From: Clostridium sp. N3C
GTDB lineage: Bacteria; Bacillota; Clostridia; Clostridiales; Clostridiaceae
DNA length: 64,000 nt
Direction of reading: 5' to 3'
NCBI RefSeq assembly: GCF_900095445.1
Contig: NZ_FMJL01000002.1
Coordinates: 62,001-126,000, forward strand
Position 1 is the stretch's first letter, and each line of letters opens with the position of its first letter. The translations under genes and the position numbers were made by a program. Below, piece by piece: positions 1 to 8,608 of the stretch. Under the pieces are notes generated by a model, which was not told the origin of the DNA, did no database searches, and saw nothing but the letters and a program-made list of their open reading frames with translations.

Positions 1-9
1 GACAATTTA

Positions 10-669
10 ATGCTAAACAACAAAATTTACTTAGAAGGGAAGGTTGTCTCTGATTTAGTCTTTAGCCATGAAATGTATGGAGAGGGGTTTTATATATTCA
101 ATCTCGAAGTACCAAGACTAAGTGAAACTAAAGATGTTTTATCTGTTACTATTTCCGAAAGACTTTTAACTGGTATGGAATTAAAGATAGGCAGTGAGAT
201 TATTGTAGAGGGACAGCTTCGATCTTATAATAAGTTTATAGATGGGTCTAACAGATTAATTCTAACAGTGTTTGCAAGAAATGTTGAACCATGCTATGAA
301 AAAAGCAAAAATCCAAATCAAATATTTTTAGATGGTTTCATATGCAAGCCACCGGTTTATAGAACTACTCCTTTTGGAAGAGAAATTGCAGATATGCTGC
401 TTGCAGTGAATAGGGCCTACAATAAATCTGACTACATACCAACTATAGCTTGGGGAAGAAATTCTAGATTTTGTCAGACTTTAAATGTAGGAGATAATAT
501 TAGAATATGGGGTAGACTTCAGAGTAGAGAATATCAGAAAAAAGTCTCTGAAGAAGAGGTTATAAAAAAGATAGCCTATGAAGTTTCTATATCAAAAATG
601 GAAAAAGTTAACAAGGATACTGAAGTTACAAGCAATGAAGAAAATGATAATCAAGAAGATATTGGTTAA
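10..669 (+). CDS. Tandem OB-fold single-strand DNA-binding protein
   Basis: This 219-residue protein has two successive SSB-like OB folds, at about residues 4-95 and 103-200. Each repeats the pattern of an opening strand (KIYLEGKV; QIFLDGFI), a central strand and a closing G-x-L strand (VEGQLRS; IWGRLQS). Ordinary bacterial SSB has one OB fold and an acidic tail ending in DDDIPF. Here the tail is acidic but lacks that ending, so it is probably an accessory SSB paralogue rather than the replicative SSB. The start lies nine bases into the window, so upstream partners cannot be seen. A hairpin terminator follows directly. The role in ssDNA binding is inferred from the fold. Confidence 0.8.
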   Translation: MLNNKIYLEGKVVSDLVFSHEMYGEGFYIFNLEVPRLSETKDVLSVTISERLLTGMELKIGSEIIVEGQLRSYNKFIDGSNRLILTVFARNVEPCYEKSKNPNQIFLDGFICKPPVYRTTPFGREIADMLLAVNRAYNKSDYIPTIAWGRNSRFCQTLNVGDNIRIWGRLQSREYQKKVSEEEVIKKIAYEVSISKMEKVNKDTEVTSNEENDNQEDIG

Positions 670-675
670 ATAAGA

Positions 676-710
676 TGAGGGCCTCCAGTGATAGAGAGCC
701 CTCAATTTTT
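676..710 (+). terminator. Rho-independent terminator after the ssb-like gene
   Basis: A 7-bp GC-rich stem (676-682 with 698-704) is followed by a T run. It lies seven bases past the stop codon and separates this gene from the convergent dapH. Confidence 0.75.
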
Positions 711-724
711 ATATTTAACTTAGG

Positions 725-1435
725 TTATTTTCTTAAATCTTCTAAAAGCTGAGTTTTATTCCTTGTTTTATTGTCAACGTATTTAATGATTTTAGCAGGT
801 ATTCCCGCTACTACCACTCCAGCAGGAACATCTTCTGTTACTACAGAACCTGCTGCTACTACAGATCCGGATCCTATTTTTACTCCTTCTAGTATTACTG
901 AATTAGCTCCTATTAGCACATCATCTCCAATGATGCAGGGACTTTTGCTTGGAGGCTCTAGAACTCCAGCAACTACCGCCCCCGCTCCTAAGTGTACTCT
1001 TTTTCCTAATTTTCCTCTTGCACCTACTACAGCATTCATATCTATCATAGTATCATCTCCAATTTCTGCACCAATATTTATTACAGCACCCATCATTATA
1101 ACTGTATTTTTACCTATATGAACATTATCCCTTATTATTGCTCCTGGTTCTATTCTTGCGTCTATAGAAAGTAGATCTAACAAGGGTATTGCAGAATTTC
1201 TTCTATCATTTTCTAATCTATACTTAATTATTTTACTTTTATATTTATTAATAAAATCAATTATTTCTGAGGCTTCACCAAAAAGTAAGTAAAAGTTAGG
1301 TGAGCCATAAACGTCTATATTTCCAAAATCACATTTTGATAGATCACCATGCAAATAGACTTTAACTGGAGTAGATTTCTTTGATTCCTTTATGTAGCGA
1401 GCTATTCCATAAGGATCATTGAAATCATATTTCAT
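725..1435 (-). CDS. dapH: Tetrahydrodipicolinate N-acetyltransferase
   Basis: The product is a 236-residue left-handed beta-helix acyltransferase. It transfers acetyl from acetyl-CoA to tetrahydrodipicolinate in the acetylase branch of the diaminopimelate/lysine pathway used by Bacillus and clostridia. An N-terminal alpha/beta domain (about 1-85) precedes hexapeptide repeats from about 88 to 215 ([43 protein letters not shown]), closed by the VAGIPAKII cap. Length and domain order match DapH. It is transcribed alone on the minus strand, away from dapA and dapB, which lie beyond the opp operon. The start has an AAGGG ribosome site. Assignment is confident from domain order. Confidence 0.93.
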   Translation of the reverse strand: MKYDFNDPYGIARYIKESKKSTPVKVYLHGDLSKCDFGNIDVYGSPNFYLLFGEASEIIDFINKYKSKIIKYRLENDRRNSAIPLLDLLSIDARIEPGAIIRDNVHIGKNTVIMMGAVINIGAEIGDDTMIDMNAVVGARGKLGKRVHLGAGAVVAGVLEPPSKSPCIIGDDVLIGANSVILEGVKIGSGSVVAAGSVVTEDVPAGVVVAGIPAKIIKYVDNKTRNKTQLLEDLRK

Positions 1436-1788
1436 ACAATCAACCCTTTCTTAAAAGAATTTGCTTGGTATAGGTAACAGGGGATTATATGAATTAAAAT
1501 ATGATAAAAGACCTTCTTTGGCTACTAAAAAATTATTTGCTTTTAAGAAATGTGTATTACATTAGGGGGAAGCTATAAGCTTTGCTGATAATAATCTTCC
1601 TATCAATATTAAGTGCTTAAGCTATTATAGTTAATACTGATTAATTATCCCTTTGAAATTATTGTCAAACACTTAGTAAGATTGAATGGCGAAATTAGTA
1701 TAATAATATAAATTTATGAAAATGATATATCGTTAAAAATATCTAAGAAATATTAAAAGAAAAATAATTTAATAAAGGTATAAATTAA

Positions 1789-1817
1789 TTGACAATATAT
1801 TAATTGTGTGTTAATAT
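1789..1817 (+). promoter_or_regulatory. Sigma-A promoter for oppA
   Basis: A perfect -35 TTGACA (1789-1794) and a -10 TAATAT (1812-1817) are separated by 17 bases. Transcription would start near 1824 and leave a 5' leader of about 130 nt before oppA. Confidence 0.75.
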
Positions 1818-1830
1818 TAAAAACATCAAA

Positions 1831-1891
1831 TTGCTAGTAGTTATTATTTATTTATAAAGAAAAATTATTTAATAAATAATAATACTTGCAA
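1831..1891 (+). promoter_or_regulatory. Long imperfect hairpin in the oppA leader
   Basis: Left arm 1831-1852 pairs with right arm 1871-1891 over about 20 base pairs. There is one mismatch and one bulged G, around an 18-base loop. No T run follows, so it is not an intrinsic terminator. It could be an mRNA 5' stabiliser or a regulatory structure. It matches no riboswitch class I know. Confidence 0.5.
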
Positions 1892-1957
1892 GATTGATAA
1901 ATAATAAGATACATAGCTTATTGTTTAATTAATGATTCTTAAAAGGGGGAAATTATC

Positions 1958-3613
1958 ATGAAGAAAAAAACTTTAGTGCTAGTAACAGCTGCAATCATGA
2001 CTGCAACTACATTACTAGCAGGATGTGCTGGCAAAACAGATAATAAAAACAATGCTAGCAACAAAAGAGAACAAAAATTAGTTCTTAGAGATGGTGCTTT
2101 GAAGACTTTGGACTCAGTTCTAGCTACAGACCAGGTATCCTTTAGTGTTCTCCAGAACACTCAAGAAACACTTCTTGTTAATAACAATGATGTTCCAGAA
2201 AAAGGAGCAGCTGAAAGCTATGAAGTTAGCGAAGACGGCTTAACTTGGACATTTAAATTAAGAGATTTAAATTGGTCTGATGGAAAGCCAGTTACTGCTA
2301 AGGATTTTGAATTTGCATGGAAGAGATTGTTAGATCCTAACACAGGAGCTGGATATTCATTCTTCCTATTCCCAGTAAAAAATGCTGAAAAGTACTATGC
2401 TGGTCAAGCAAACATTGACGAAGTAGGTATTAAAGCTACTGACGATAAAACTTTAGTTGTTACTTTAGATAGAGCAGTTCCTTATTTTGAACAAATCGTT
2501 GCTTTCCCAGGACTATCTCCTCAGAGAGAAGATATAGTAAAAGCACAGGGAAGCGAATATGGTACAGATGCATCTCAATTAGTATACTGCGGTCCTTTTG
2601 TAGTTGATCAATGGCAAAAGGGAGCAAAGGTAGTATTAAAGAAGAATGATAAATACTACAATGCATCAAATATTAAACTAGAACAAGTAGATCTTCTACA
2701 AATTGAGGAAATAAAAACAGCTTATGAACAATTCAAGTCTGGTAAGTTAGATGCAACTTCCGCTACAGGTGAGTATCTAACTAAAATGACAGAAGAAGCT
2801 AAAAATGGTAAGTACAATTTAATTGAAGGTGTAGATCCATCATCCTTCTATATGGTATTCAACACTGAAGGAAAAGATAATAAAGCATTAACAAATGCAA
2901 AGGTTAGACTTGCGCTTTCACTAGCTTTAGACAGAGAAGAGTACACAGAATCTGTTTACAAGAGAGGTATACCAGCTTATGGATTGGTACCACAGGAGCT
3001 TTTAATTGGTGATAACGAATATAGAAGTAAGGTAAAAGAACCTTTAAAGGCTCTACAGGAAAAATATAATGATCCTAAAGCTCTTTTAGTTGAAGGATTA
3101 AAAGAAGCAGGCTTAGATCCAGATCCAGCTAAACATACATTTAGATATTTACCACAGGCAAGTGACGCAGAAACAAAGAAGAATTCAGAATACTTCCAAG
3201 ATCAATGGCAGAAAAAGTTGGGAGTAAAAGTTGAAATACTTCCTGCTGCTGATTTCTCAGATTACTTAACTAAGGTTCAGAGCCAACAGTTTGATATAGC
3301 AATGTCCGGTTGGGGCGCTGACTATAATGATCCTATGACATTCTTAGATTTATTTGGCAAAGACAATGGTAACAACAATGGTAAATGGGTAAATGAAAAA
3401 TACGAAGAATTACTAAAGAAAGTTCAAAATGAAACTGATACAGCTAAGAGATTAGAAATATTTGCTGAAATGGAAAAACAAGTGATTGAAGATGCTGCAA
3501 TAGCACCTTTATTCTACAAAGATAAGAAGTCTTTCCAACAGCCATATGTTAAGGGATTACAGCTACCTAACTTTGGCGGAACTTACCAGTTAAGATGGGC
3601 TTATATCGAATAA
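1958..3613 (+). CDS. oppA: Oligopeptide ABC transporter substrate-binding lipoprotein
   Basis: The 551-residue protein has a lipoprotein signal peptide: a KKK start, hydrophobic core and LLAGC lipobox with the lipidated Cys at residue 23. The mature part is a class C solute-binding fold of the OppA/DppA type (SBP_bac_5), with the typical GLTWTFKLRD and WSDGKPVTAKDF segments near residues 90-115. It should capture extracellular peptides for the OppBCDF permease encoded just downstream. It has its own promoter, long leader and strong GGGGG ribosome site. Two hairpins after it should make oppA mRNA more abundant than oppBCDF, as is usual for binding proteins. Substrate range cannot be read from sequence. 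Confidence 0.93.
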   Translation: MKKKTLVLVTAAIMTATTLLAGCAGKTDNKNNASNKREQKLVLRDGALKTLDSVLATDQVSFSVLQNTQETLLVNNNDVPEKGAAESYEVSEDGLTWTFKLRDLNWSDGKPVTAKDFEFAWKRLLDPNTGAGYSFFLFPVKNAEKYYAGQANIDEVGIKATDDKTLVVTLDRAVPYFEQIVAFPGLSPQREDIVKAQGSEYGTDASQLVYCGPFVVDQWQKGAKVVLKKNDKYYNASNIKLEQVDLLQIEEIKTAYEQFKSGKLDATSATGEYLTKMTEEAKNGKYNLIEGVDPSSFYMVFNTEGKDNKALTNAKVRLALSLALDREEYTESVYKRGIPAYGLVPQELLIGDNEYRSKVKEPLKALQEKYNDPKALLVEGLKEAGLDPDPAKHTFRYLPQASDAETKKNSEYFQDQWQKKLGVKVEILPAADFSDYLTKVQSQQFDIAMSGWGADYNDPMTFLDLFGKDNGNNNGKWVNEKYEELLKKVQNETDTAKRLEIFAEMEKQVIEDAAIAPLFYKDKKSFQQPYVKGLQLPNFGGTYQLRWAYIE

Positions 3614-3638
3614 TTAATAGTCAATTAATTACTAATAA

Positions 3639-3681
3639 AAATTTAAATTGCTGCAAATATGCAGCAATTTAAATTTTTTAA
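3639..3681 (+). terminator. Terminator after oppA
   Basis: A perfect 16-bp stem (3639-3654 with 3661-3676) has a 6-base loop and is followed by TTTTTA. It probably limits read-through from oppA into oppBCDF. Confidence 0.8.
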
Positions 3682-3718
3682 AATATTATAAAAAATTATG
3701 ATTGTAAATAATATTATA

Positions 3719-3747
3719 TTGAAAATTGGGTCGAAAACTGATATTAT
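3719..3747 (+). promoter_or_regulatory. Possible promoter for oppBCDF
   Basis: TTGAAA (3719-3724) and TATTAT (3742-3747) are separated by exactly 17 bases, between the two hairpins that follow oppA. The predicted start falls inside the second hairpin, so the dyad there could act as an operator as well as a terminator. This is inference only. Confidence 0.4.
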
Positions 3748-3786
3748 GTGTAGGTGGGTTTAAATATAAGACCTACACATTTTTTT
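3746..3786 (+). terminator. Second hairpin with T run between oppA and oppB
   Basis: A 10-bp stem (3746-3755 with 3771-3780) is followed by seven T residues. It fits an intrinsic terminator or attenuator ahead of oppB. Its left arm overlaps the putative -10 box at 3742-3747. Confidence 0.6.
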
Positions 3787-3893
3787 ATATATTATTCTCA
3801 AGAAGAGTACAAGCACTAATTTTTATGTTTTTACAACAAAAATAATCTCATAATTTTTATAAATTAAATTTATGGGAAGTTAGGGGGAAGATT

Positions 3894-4859
3894 ATGGTAA
3901 AGTACATCTTAAAAAGAATTGGAATCATGATTCTAACTCTATGGGTTATAATTACAGCAACATTCTTTTTAATGAACAGTAAGCCAGGTAATCCAGTTCG
4001 TACTGGTGAAAAAAGATTGCCTGAAGAGGTTATTGTACAGTTGGAGCGAAAGTATGGATTTGATAGACCTTTAGTGGAGCGCTATATTAAATATATGCAA
4101 AACTTGCTTAAAGGTGACATGGGCGATTCTTTAATAACACCAGGAGAAAATGCAACTGATAAGATACAGGAATTTTTCCCTGCATCTGCTAGAATAGGAC
4201 TTCAAGCTGTTGCATTTGGACTTGTGGTAGGTTTAGTTCTTGGTATTATAGCAGCTTTTAAAAGAAATACCGTTGCAGATTATTTTATTATGTTTATAGC
4301 TATAATAGGGGTATCCATACCTAGTTTCGTTTTAGCAGCTTTACTTCAAACTTGGGTTGGACATTCTTGGTTAGGAAAAAATGATATTATTCCAACGGCT
4401 CTTTGGTATGATAAGTATACTCCAGTAGGTCAAAGATTTAAGTACACAATACTTCCAACGATAGCATTAAGTTTTAGTAGTATTGCAACCTATGCTAGAT
4501 ATATGAGAGCATCAGTTTTGGATGTTATAAATCAGGATTATATATTAACTGCAAAGGCTAAAGGCTTGTCTCAATTTGGCATTGCTGTTAAGCATATTTT
4601 AAGAAATGCTATATTACCAATAATAACCATCTTAGGACCTCAAATAGCAACTATTGTAACAGGAACTATTGTAATTGAAAGAATATTTGCTGTTCCAGGC
4701 TTAGGAAACTCTTTGATTAATGCAATTAACCAAAATGATTACAATATTATAATGGGATTAACTATATTCTTTTCGGCCTTATATATAATTTCTCTGCTTG
4801 TAGTTGATATTGCCTATTCTTTGATAGATCCAAGAATAAAGCTAGAAGGAAGCAAATAG
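3894..4859 (+). CDS. oppB: Oligopeptide ABC transporter permease OppB
   Basis: A 321-residue integral membrane permease with about six transmembrane helices, starting at about residue 9. The cytoplasmic EAA loop is visible (DYILTAKAKGL...HILRNAILP, about residues 217-245), which docks onto the ATPases. The N-terminal block with the NSKPGNPVR motif is typical of OppB/DppB. It is first of four closely spaced genes (oppB-C-D-F) and has a strong AGGGGG ribosome site. It should form the translocation pore with OppC. Confidence 0.93.
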   Translation: MVKYILKRIGIMILTLWVIITATFFLMNSKPGNPVRTGEKRLPEEVIVQLERKYGFDRPLVERYIKYMQNLLKGDMGDSLITPGENATDKIQEFFPASARIGLQAVAFGLVVGLVLGIIAAFKRNTVADYFIMFIAIIGVSIPSFVLAALLQTWVGHSWLGKNDIIPTALWYDKYTPVGQRFKYTILPTIALSFSSIATYARYMRASVLDVINQDYILTAKAKGLSQFGIAVKHILRNAILPIITILGPQIATIVTGTIVIERIFAVPGLGNSLINAINQNDYNIIMGLTIFFSALYIISLLVVDIAYSLIDPRIKLEGSK

Positions 4860-4869
4860 GAGGGTAAGT

Positions 4870-5787
4870 ATGGCAGAATTGAGCAAAGATAAATTTAAAA
4901 TAGTTGGAATAAATAAAGATGAAATGGATTTGATAGTTCGACCAAACTTAACATATTGGCAGGACGCTTGGAGAAGATTAAAAAAGAATAAAGTAGCTAT
5001 GGTATCCTTAGTGGTATTAATAGTATTAGCTTTTCTTGTGTTATTTGGACCTGCTATATCAGGAAAGAATTATCAAGAGCAAAGTTTAAAGCTTGCTAAT
5101 CAAAAACCAAGTAATGAATATTGGTTTGGTACTGATAACTTAGGAAGAGATATGTTTTCTAGATTATGGATTGGTGGAAGAGTATCTTTGTCCATAGCAG
5201 TAATTGCTACTCTTCTTGAAGTTATAATTGGATGTATTTATGGTGGTATTAGTGGATATTTTGGTGGTAAAGTTGATAATATAATGATGAGAATAGTTGA
5301 AGTTTTAAATAGTATACCATATTTGATTGTAGTTATATTATTTTCTGTTATATTAGGCTCAGGAATGGTTTCTTTGTTGTTGGCTCTTTGTGTAACTGCA
5401 TGGACAGGTATGGCAAGAATGGTTAGAGGACAGGTTTTACAGTTAAAGGAATCAGAGTATGTTATGGCAGCTAGAACTTTAGGAGCAAGTCCTATGAGAA
5501 TAATACTAAAACATATGATTCCAAACACAATCGGTGTTATTATTGTTTATATAACATTTGATATACCATCCTTTATATTTGCAGAGGCCTTTTTAAGCTT
5601 CGTAGGATTAGGAATACAGCCACCGGAAACAAGTTGGGGTGCAATGGTTAGTGCTGGCCAAAACGTAATGGATTTTTATCCTTATCAGCTATGGATTCCA
5701 GCTATAGCTATTAGTATAACTATGCTAGCCTTTAACTTGCTAGGCGATGGTTTAAGAGACGCTCTTGATCCTAAAATGAGACAGTAA
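4870..5787 (+). CDS. oppC: Oligopeptide ABC transporter permease OppC
   Basis: A 305-residue permease with a cytoplasmic N-terminal segment, a first helix at about residues 43-65, and the family FGTDNLGRDMFSR motif near residues 86-98. The EAA loop (EYVMAARTLGASP...HMIPN) is clear. It follows oppB by ten bases with an AGGAGGG ribosome site. It is the partner of OppB in the membrane channel. Length and architecture are normal for OppC/DppC. Confidence 0.93.
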   Translation: MAELSKDKFKIVGINKDEMDLIVRPNLTYWQDAWRRLKKNKVAMVSLVVLIVLAFLVLFGPAISGKNYQEQSLKLANQKPSNEYWFGTDNLGRDMFSRLWIGGRVSLSIAVIATLLEVIIGCIYGGISGYFGGKVDNIMMRIVEVLNSIPYLIVVILFSVILGSGMVSLLLALCVTAWTGMARMVRGQVLQLKESEYVMAARTLGASPMRIILKHMIPNTIGVIIVYITFDIPSFIFAEAFLSFVGLGIQPPETSWGAMVSAGQNVMDFYPYQLWIPAIAISITMLAFNLLGDGLRDALDPKMRQ

Positions 5788-5810
5788 TTATAATAGAAGG
5801 AGGTAAGTTA

Positions 5811-6836
5811 ATGTCAAAAATTCTTGAAGTTAAAGACTTAAGAGTTTCCTTTCACACATATGCTGGTGAAGTGCAAGCAGTACGTGGAGTGTCTTTTGAC
5901 GTAGAGGAAGGTGAGACTTTAGCTATAGTTGGAGAATCCGGTTGTGGAAAAAGTATCACTGCAAAGTCTATTATGCGTCTTTTGGCAGAACCACCTGCTG
6001 AAATAAAAAAGGATTCAAAAATATTATTTAATGGTAAAAATATATTGGAATTTAACAAAAAACAACTTCAAAGCTATAGGGGTGGAGATGTTAGTATGAT
6101 CTTCCAAGATCCTATGACATCTCTAAATCCAACTATGAAAATAGGAAAGCAAATAGCAGAAGTTTTGATGATACATCGTGGATTGAAAAAGGAAGAAGCT
6201 CTAAAGGAAGCTGTAAGAATGCTAAAGTTAGTTAATATACCTAACGCTGAAGAAAGAGTAAATCAGTATCCTTTTGAGTTTTCTGGTGGTATGAGACAAA
6301 GAGTTATGATTGCTATAGCTCTTGCTTGCAATCCTAAACTCTTAATAGCAGATGAACCTACCACTGCTTTGGATGTAACAATTCAGGCTCAAATCATGGA
6401 GCTTATGGCTGAGCTTCAAGAAAAATTAGGTACAGCTATTATATTAATAACTCATGATTTAGGTGTGGTAGCAAAGGTTGCTCATAAAATACAGGTTATG
6501 TATGCAGGGAAAGTAGTAGAAAGAGGTACTACTGATGAGATTTTTTATGAAGCAAAACATCCATACACTTGGGCTTTATTAAATTCTGTTCCTACTCTAG
6601 ATACAGAACATAAATCCAAGTTGTATTCAATTCCTGGAACACCACCGGATTTATTAAAACCACCGGTAGGATGTCCTTTTGCAGCACGTTGTCAGTATGC
6701 AATGCCTATATGTAAGGAAGCTATGCCTGAGGAAACAACCTTGTCACAAACACATAAAGCTAATTGCTGGTTGATGCATCCAAATGCACCTAAGGTAGAG
6801 CCACCTCTAAAAAAAGGAGGATTGCAAAATGTCTAA
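5811..6836 (+). CDS. oppD: Oligopeptide ABC transporter ATPase OppD
   Basis: A 341-residue ABC ATPase that powers peptide import. Walker A GESGCGKS is at residues 41-48, the signature FSGGMRQR at 157-164 and the Walker B DEP at 181-183. The C-terminal extension carries the oligopeptide-transporter Cys motif (CPFAARCQYAMPIC), which binds an iron-sulphur cluster in some family members. The start has an AGGAGG site. The last eight bases overlap oppF, suggesting coupled translation of the two ATPases. Confidence 0.94.
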   Translation: MSKILEVKDLRVSFHTYAGEVQAVRGVSFDVEEGETLAIVGESGCGKSITAKSIMRLLAEPPAEIKKDSKILFNGKNILEFNKKQLQSYRGGDVSMIFQDPMTSLNPTMKIGKQIAEVLMIHRGLKKEEALKEAVRMLKLVNIPNAEERVNQYPFEFSGGMRQRVMIAIALACNPKLLIADEPTTALDVTIQAQIMELMAELQEKLGTAIILITHDLGVVAKVAHKIQVMYAGKVVERGTTDEIFYEAKHPYTWALLNSVPTLDTEHKSKLYSIPGTPPDLLKPPVGCPFAARCQYAMPICKEAMPEETTLSQTHKANCWLMHPNAPKVEPPLKKGGLQNV

Positions 6837-7788
6837 GGAAGTATTGGTTGAAGTAAAGGATTTAAAAAAATATTTTAATGTTGGTAGCGGCAAGATCTTA
6901 AAAGCGGTAGATGGTGTTAGTTTTAAAATTAATAAAGGTGAAACTTTAGGTCTTGTAGGTGAATCCGGTTGTGGAAAAACAACCTGTGGAAGAACTGTTA
7001 TAGGACTTTATGAAGCTACTAGCGGGGATATATATTTTGAGGGCAAAAAGGTTGAAAAAAAGAATGCAAAGCAAAGAAAAGAATTTGCTAAAGAAGTTCA
7101 AATGATCTTTCAGGATCCTTATGCATCTTTGGACCCTCGTATGACTGTTGGAGATATTATTGCAGAAGGTATAGATATACACAAATTATATACTGGTCAA
7201 AAGAGAACTGAGAGAATTCATGAACTATTGGAGCTTGTTGGTTTAAATAAAGAACATGCTTCCAGATTTCCTCATGAATTTTCAGGTGGTCAAAGACAGC
7301 GTATAGGTATAGCTAGAGCTTTGGCAGTAGAACCAAAGTTTATTGTCTGTGATGAACCTATATCTGCCCTTGATGTTTCTATACAGGCTCAGGTTATTAA
7401 CTTGCTTATAGAGCTACAGCAGAAGTTAGGTTTAACTTATTTGTTTATTGCTCACGATTTATCAATGGTTAGACATATTTCCGATAAAGTAGGAGTAATG
7501 TATCTTGGTAACATGATGGAATTAGCTGAAAGTAATGAGTTATATCAGAAACCATTACATCCATATACACAAGCATTGATGTCAGCAATTCCAATCCCAG
7601 ATCCTCAGATTGAAAGTTCTAGACAGAGAATTATGTTAGAGGGGGATGTTCCAAGCCCAATCAATCCAAAACCAGGTTGTAGATTTGCATCAAGATGTAA
7701 GTATGCTAAACCTGAATGTTTTGAAAAAGCTCCTGAAATGAAGGAAGTTCAACCAGACCATTATGTTGCTTGTCATTTATTCAAATAA
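6829..7788 (+). CDS. oppF: Oligopeptide ABC transporter ATPase OppF
   Basis: A 319-residue ABC ATPase, the heterodimer partner of OppD. Walker A GESGCGKT is at residues 44-51, signature FSGGQRQR at 151-158 and Walker B DEP at 175-177. The C-terminal Cys motif (CRFASRCKYAKPEC) is present. Translation probably re-initiates from oppD, whose end it overlaps. A strong hairpin terminator follows and closes the operon. Confidence 0.94.
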   Translation: MSKEVLVEVKDLKKYFNVGSGKILKAVDGVSFKINKGETLGLVGESGCGKTTCGRTVIGLYEATSGDIYFEGKKVEKKNAKQRKEFAKEVQMIFQDPYASLDPRMTVGDIIAEGIDIHKLYTGQKRTERIHELLELVGLNKEHASRFPHEFSGGQRQRIGIARALAVEPKFIVCDEPISALDVSIQAQVINLLIELQQKLGLTYLFIAHDLSMVRHISDKVGVMYLGNMMELAESNELYQKPLHPYTQALMSAIPIPDPQIESSRQRIMLEGDVPSPINPKPGCRFASRCKYAKPECFEKAPEMKEVQPDHYVACHLFK

Positions 7789-7792
7789 AATT

Positions 7793-7824
7793 AGCCTGCT
7801 GACTTTTAGTCAGCAGGCTTTTTT
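7793..7824 (+). terminator. Terminator after oppF, shared with dapB
   Basis: A perfect 12-bp stem (7793-7804 with 7808-7819) has a 3-base loop and is followed by TTTTT. On the minus strand the stem is followed by an AATTTTATTT stretch, so it probably also ends the convergent dapA-dapB transcript. Confidence 0.88.
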
Positions 7825-7841
7825 AATAAAAGCTAAAAGGT

Positions 7842-8597
7842 TTATCCGTTGATTACATTATCCATATCATAAAGACCGGGTCCTTTACCAGCCATAAATT
7901 CGCAGGCTCTTAAAGCTCCAGAAGCAAAAACATCTCTAGAAAGTGCTGTATGCTTCAATTCTATTGTTTCTCCTTTACCGGCGAAAATAATTTCATGTTC
8001 GCCAACTATAGAACCACCTCTTATAGCATGAATACCAATTTCTTCTTTATCTCTCTTTTTAAGACCTTCACGGCCATATACATAATTTACTTCTTCTTTT
8101 AAGGATGATTTAATGCTGTCAGCTAAAAGTAATGCGGTTCCACTAGGAGCATCCACCTTTTGATTATGGTGCTTTTCAATAATTTCTATATCATAATCCT
8201 TAAAGAGGATTGGTGATATCTTTTTAAGCACATTACTTAAAATATTTATGCCTAATGACATATTTCCAGAATGAAATACTGGAATTTCTTTGCTTAGTGC
8301 TTCAATTTCTTTTAGTTCTTCTTTATTATAACCTGTAGTACAAAGTACTAATGGAATATTTCTTTCTTTACAATATTTTGTTAAGTTTGGTAAGGATTTA
8401 GGACTAGAGAAATCTAATACTACATCGCAAGCTCCAGTAAAATCTGATATTTCAGTGTAAACAGGGAAAGATTTAGTTTCTCCATCAATATATTTATCAA
8501 TACCGGCTACTATTTGTAAGTTGTTATATCCTTTAGCCAGTTCTGATATAGTTTTTCCCATTCTACCGTTACAACCGTTTAGAATAATTTTTATCAT
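7842..8597 (-). CDS. dapB: 4-hydroxy-tetrahydrodipicolinate reductase
   Basis: A 251-residue enzyme that reduces the DapA product to tetrahydrodipicolinate with NAD(P)H, in lysine/diaminopimelate synthesis. The N-terminal Rossmann dinucleotide site GCNGRMG is at residues 8-14. The catalytic and substrate-binding signature EKHHNQKVDAPSGTA is at 141-155. It lies 11 bases downstream of dapA on the minus strand, so the two form an operon. The DapA and DapB products feed DapH, encoded on the far side of the opp operon. Confidence 0.95.
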   Translation of the reverse strand: MIKIILNGCNGRMGKTISELAKGYNNLQIVAGIDKYIDGETKSFPVYTEISDFTGACDVVLDFSSPKSLPNLTKYCKERNIPLVLCTTGYNKEELKEIEALSKEIPVFHSGNMSLGINILSNVLKKISPILFKDYDIEIIEKHHNQKVDAPSGTALLLADSIKSSLKEEVNYVYGREGLKKRDKEEIGIHAIRGGSIVGEHEIIFAGKGETIELKHTALSRDVFASGALRACEFMAGKGPGLYDMDNVING

Positions 8598-8608
8598 AAT
8601 AACCTCCG

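Larger units (their letters stand above)
1436..1957. other. Long AT-rich intergenic region upstream of oppA
   Basis: About 520 bases separate dapH from oppA. I see no credible coding frame. The right-hand part holds a consensus-like promoter (1789-1817) and a leader of about 130 bases with a long imperfect hairpin (1831-1891). At 1710-1724 there is a 15-base sequence matching 12 of 15 positions of the CodY box (AATTTTCWGAAAATT). In such AT-rich DNA that match is weak evidence. I see nothing further that I can name in 1440-1700. Confidence 0.6.

Noticed and set aside
771-1121. A 116-residue frame opposite dapH.
   Set aside because: It is a shadow of the hexapeptide-repeat gene, with Thr/Pro-rich sequence that belongs to no family I know and no ribosome site.
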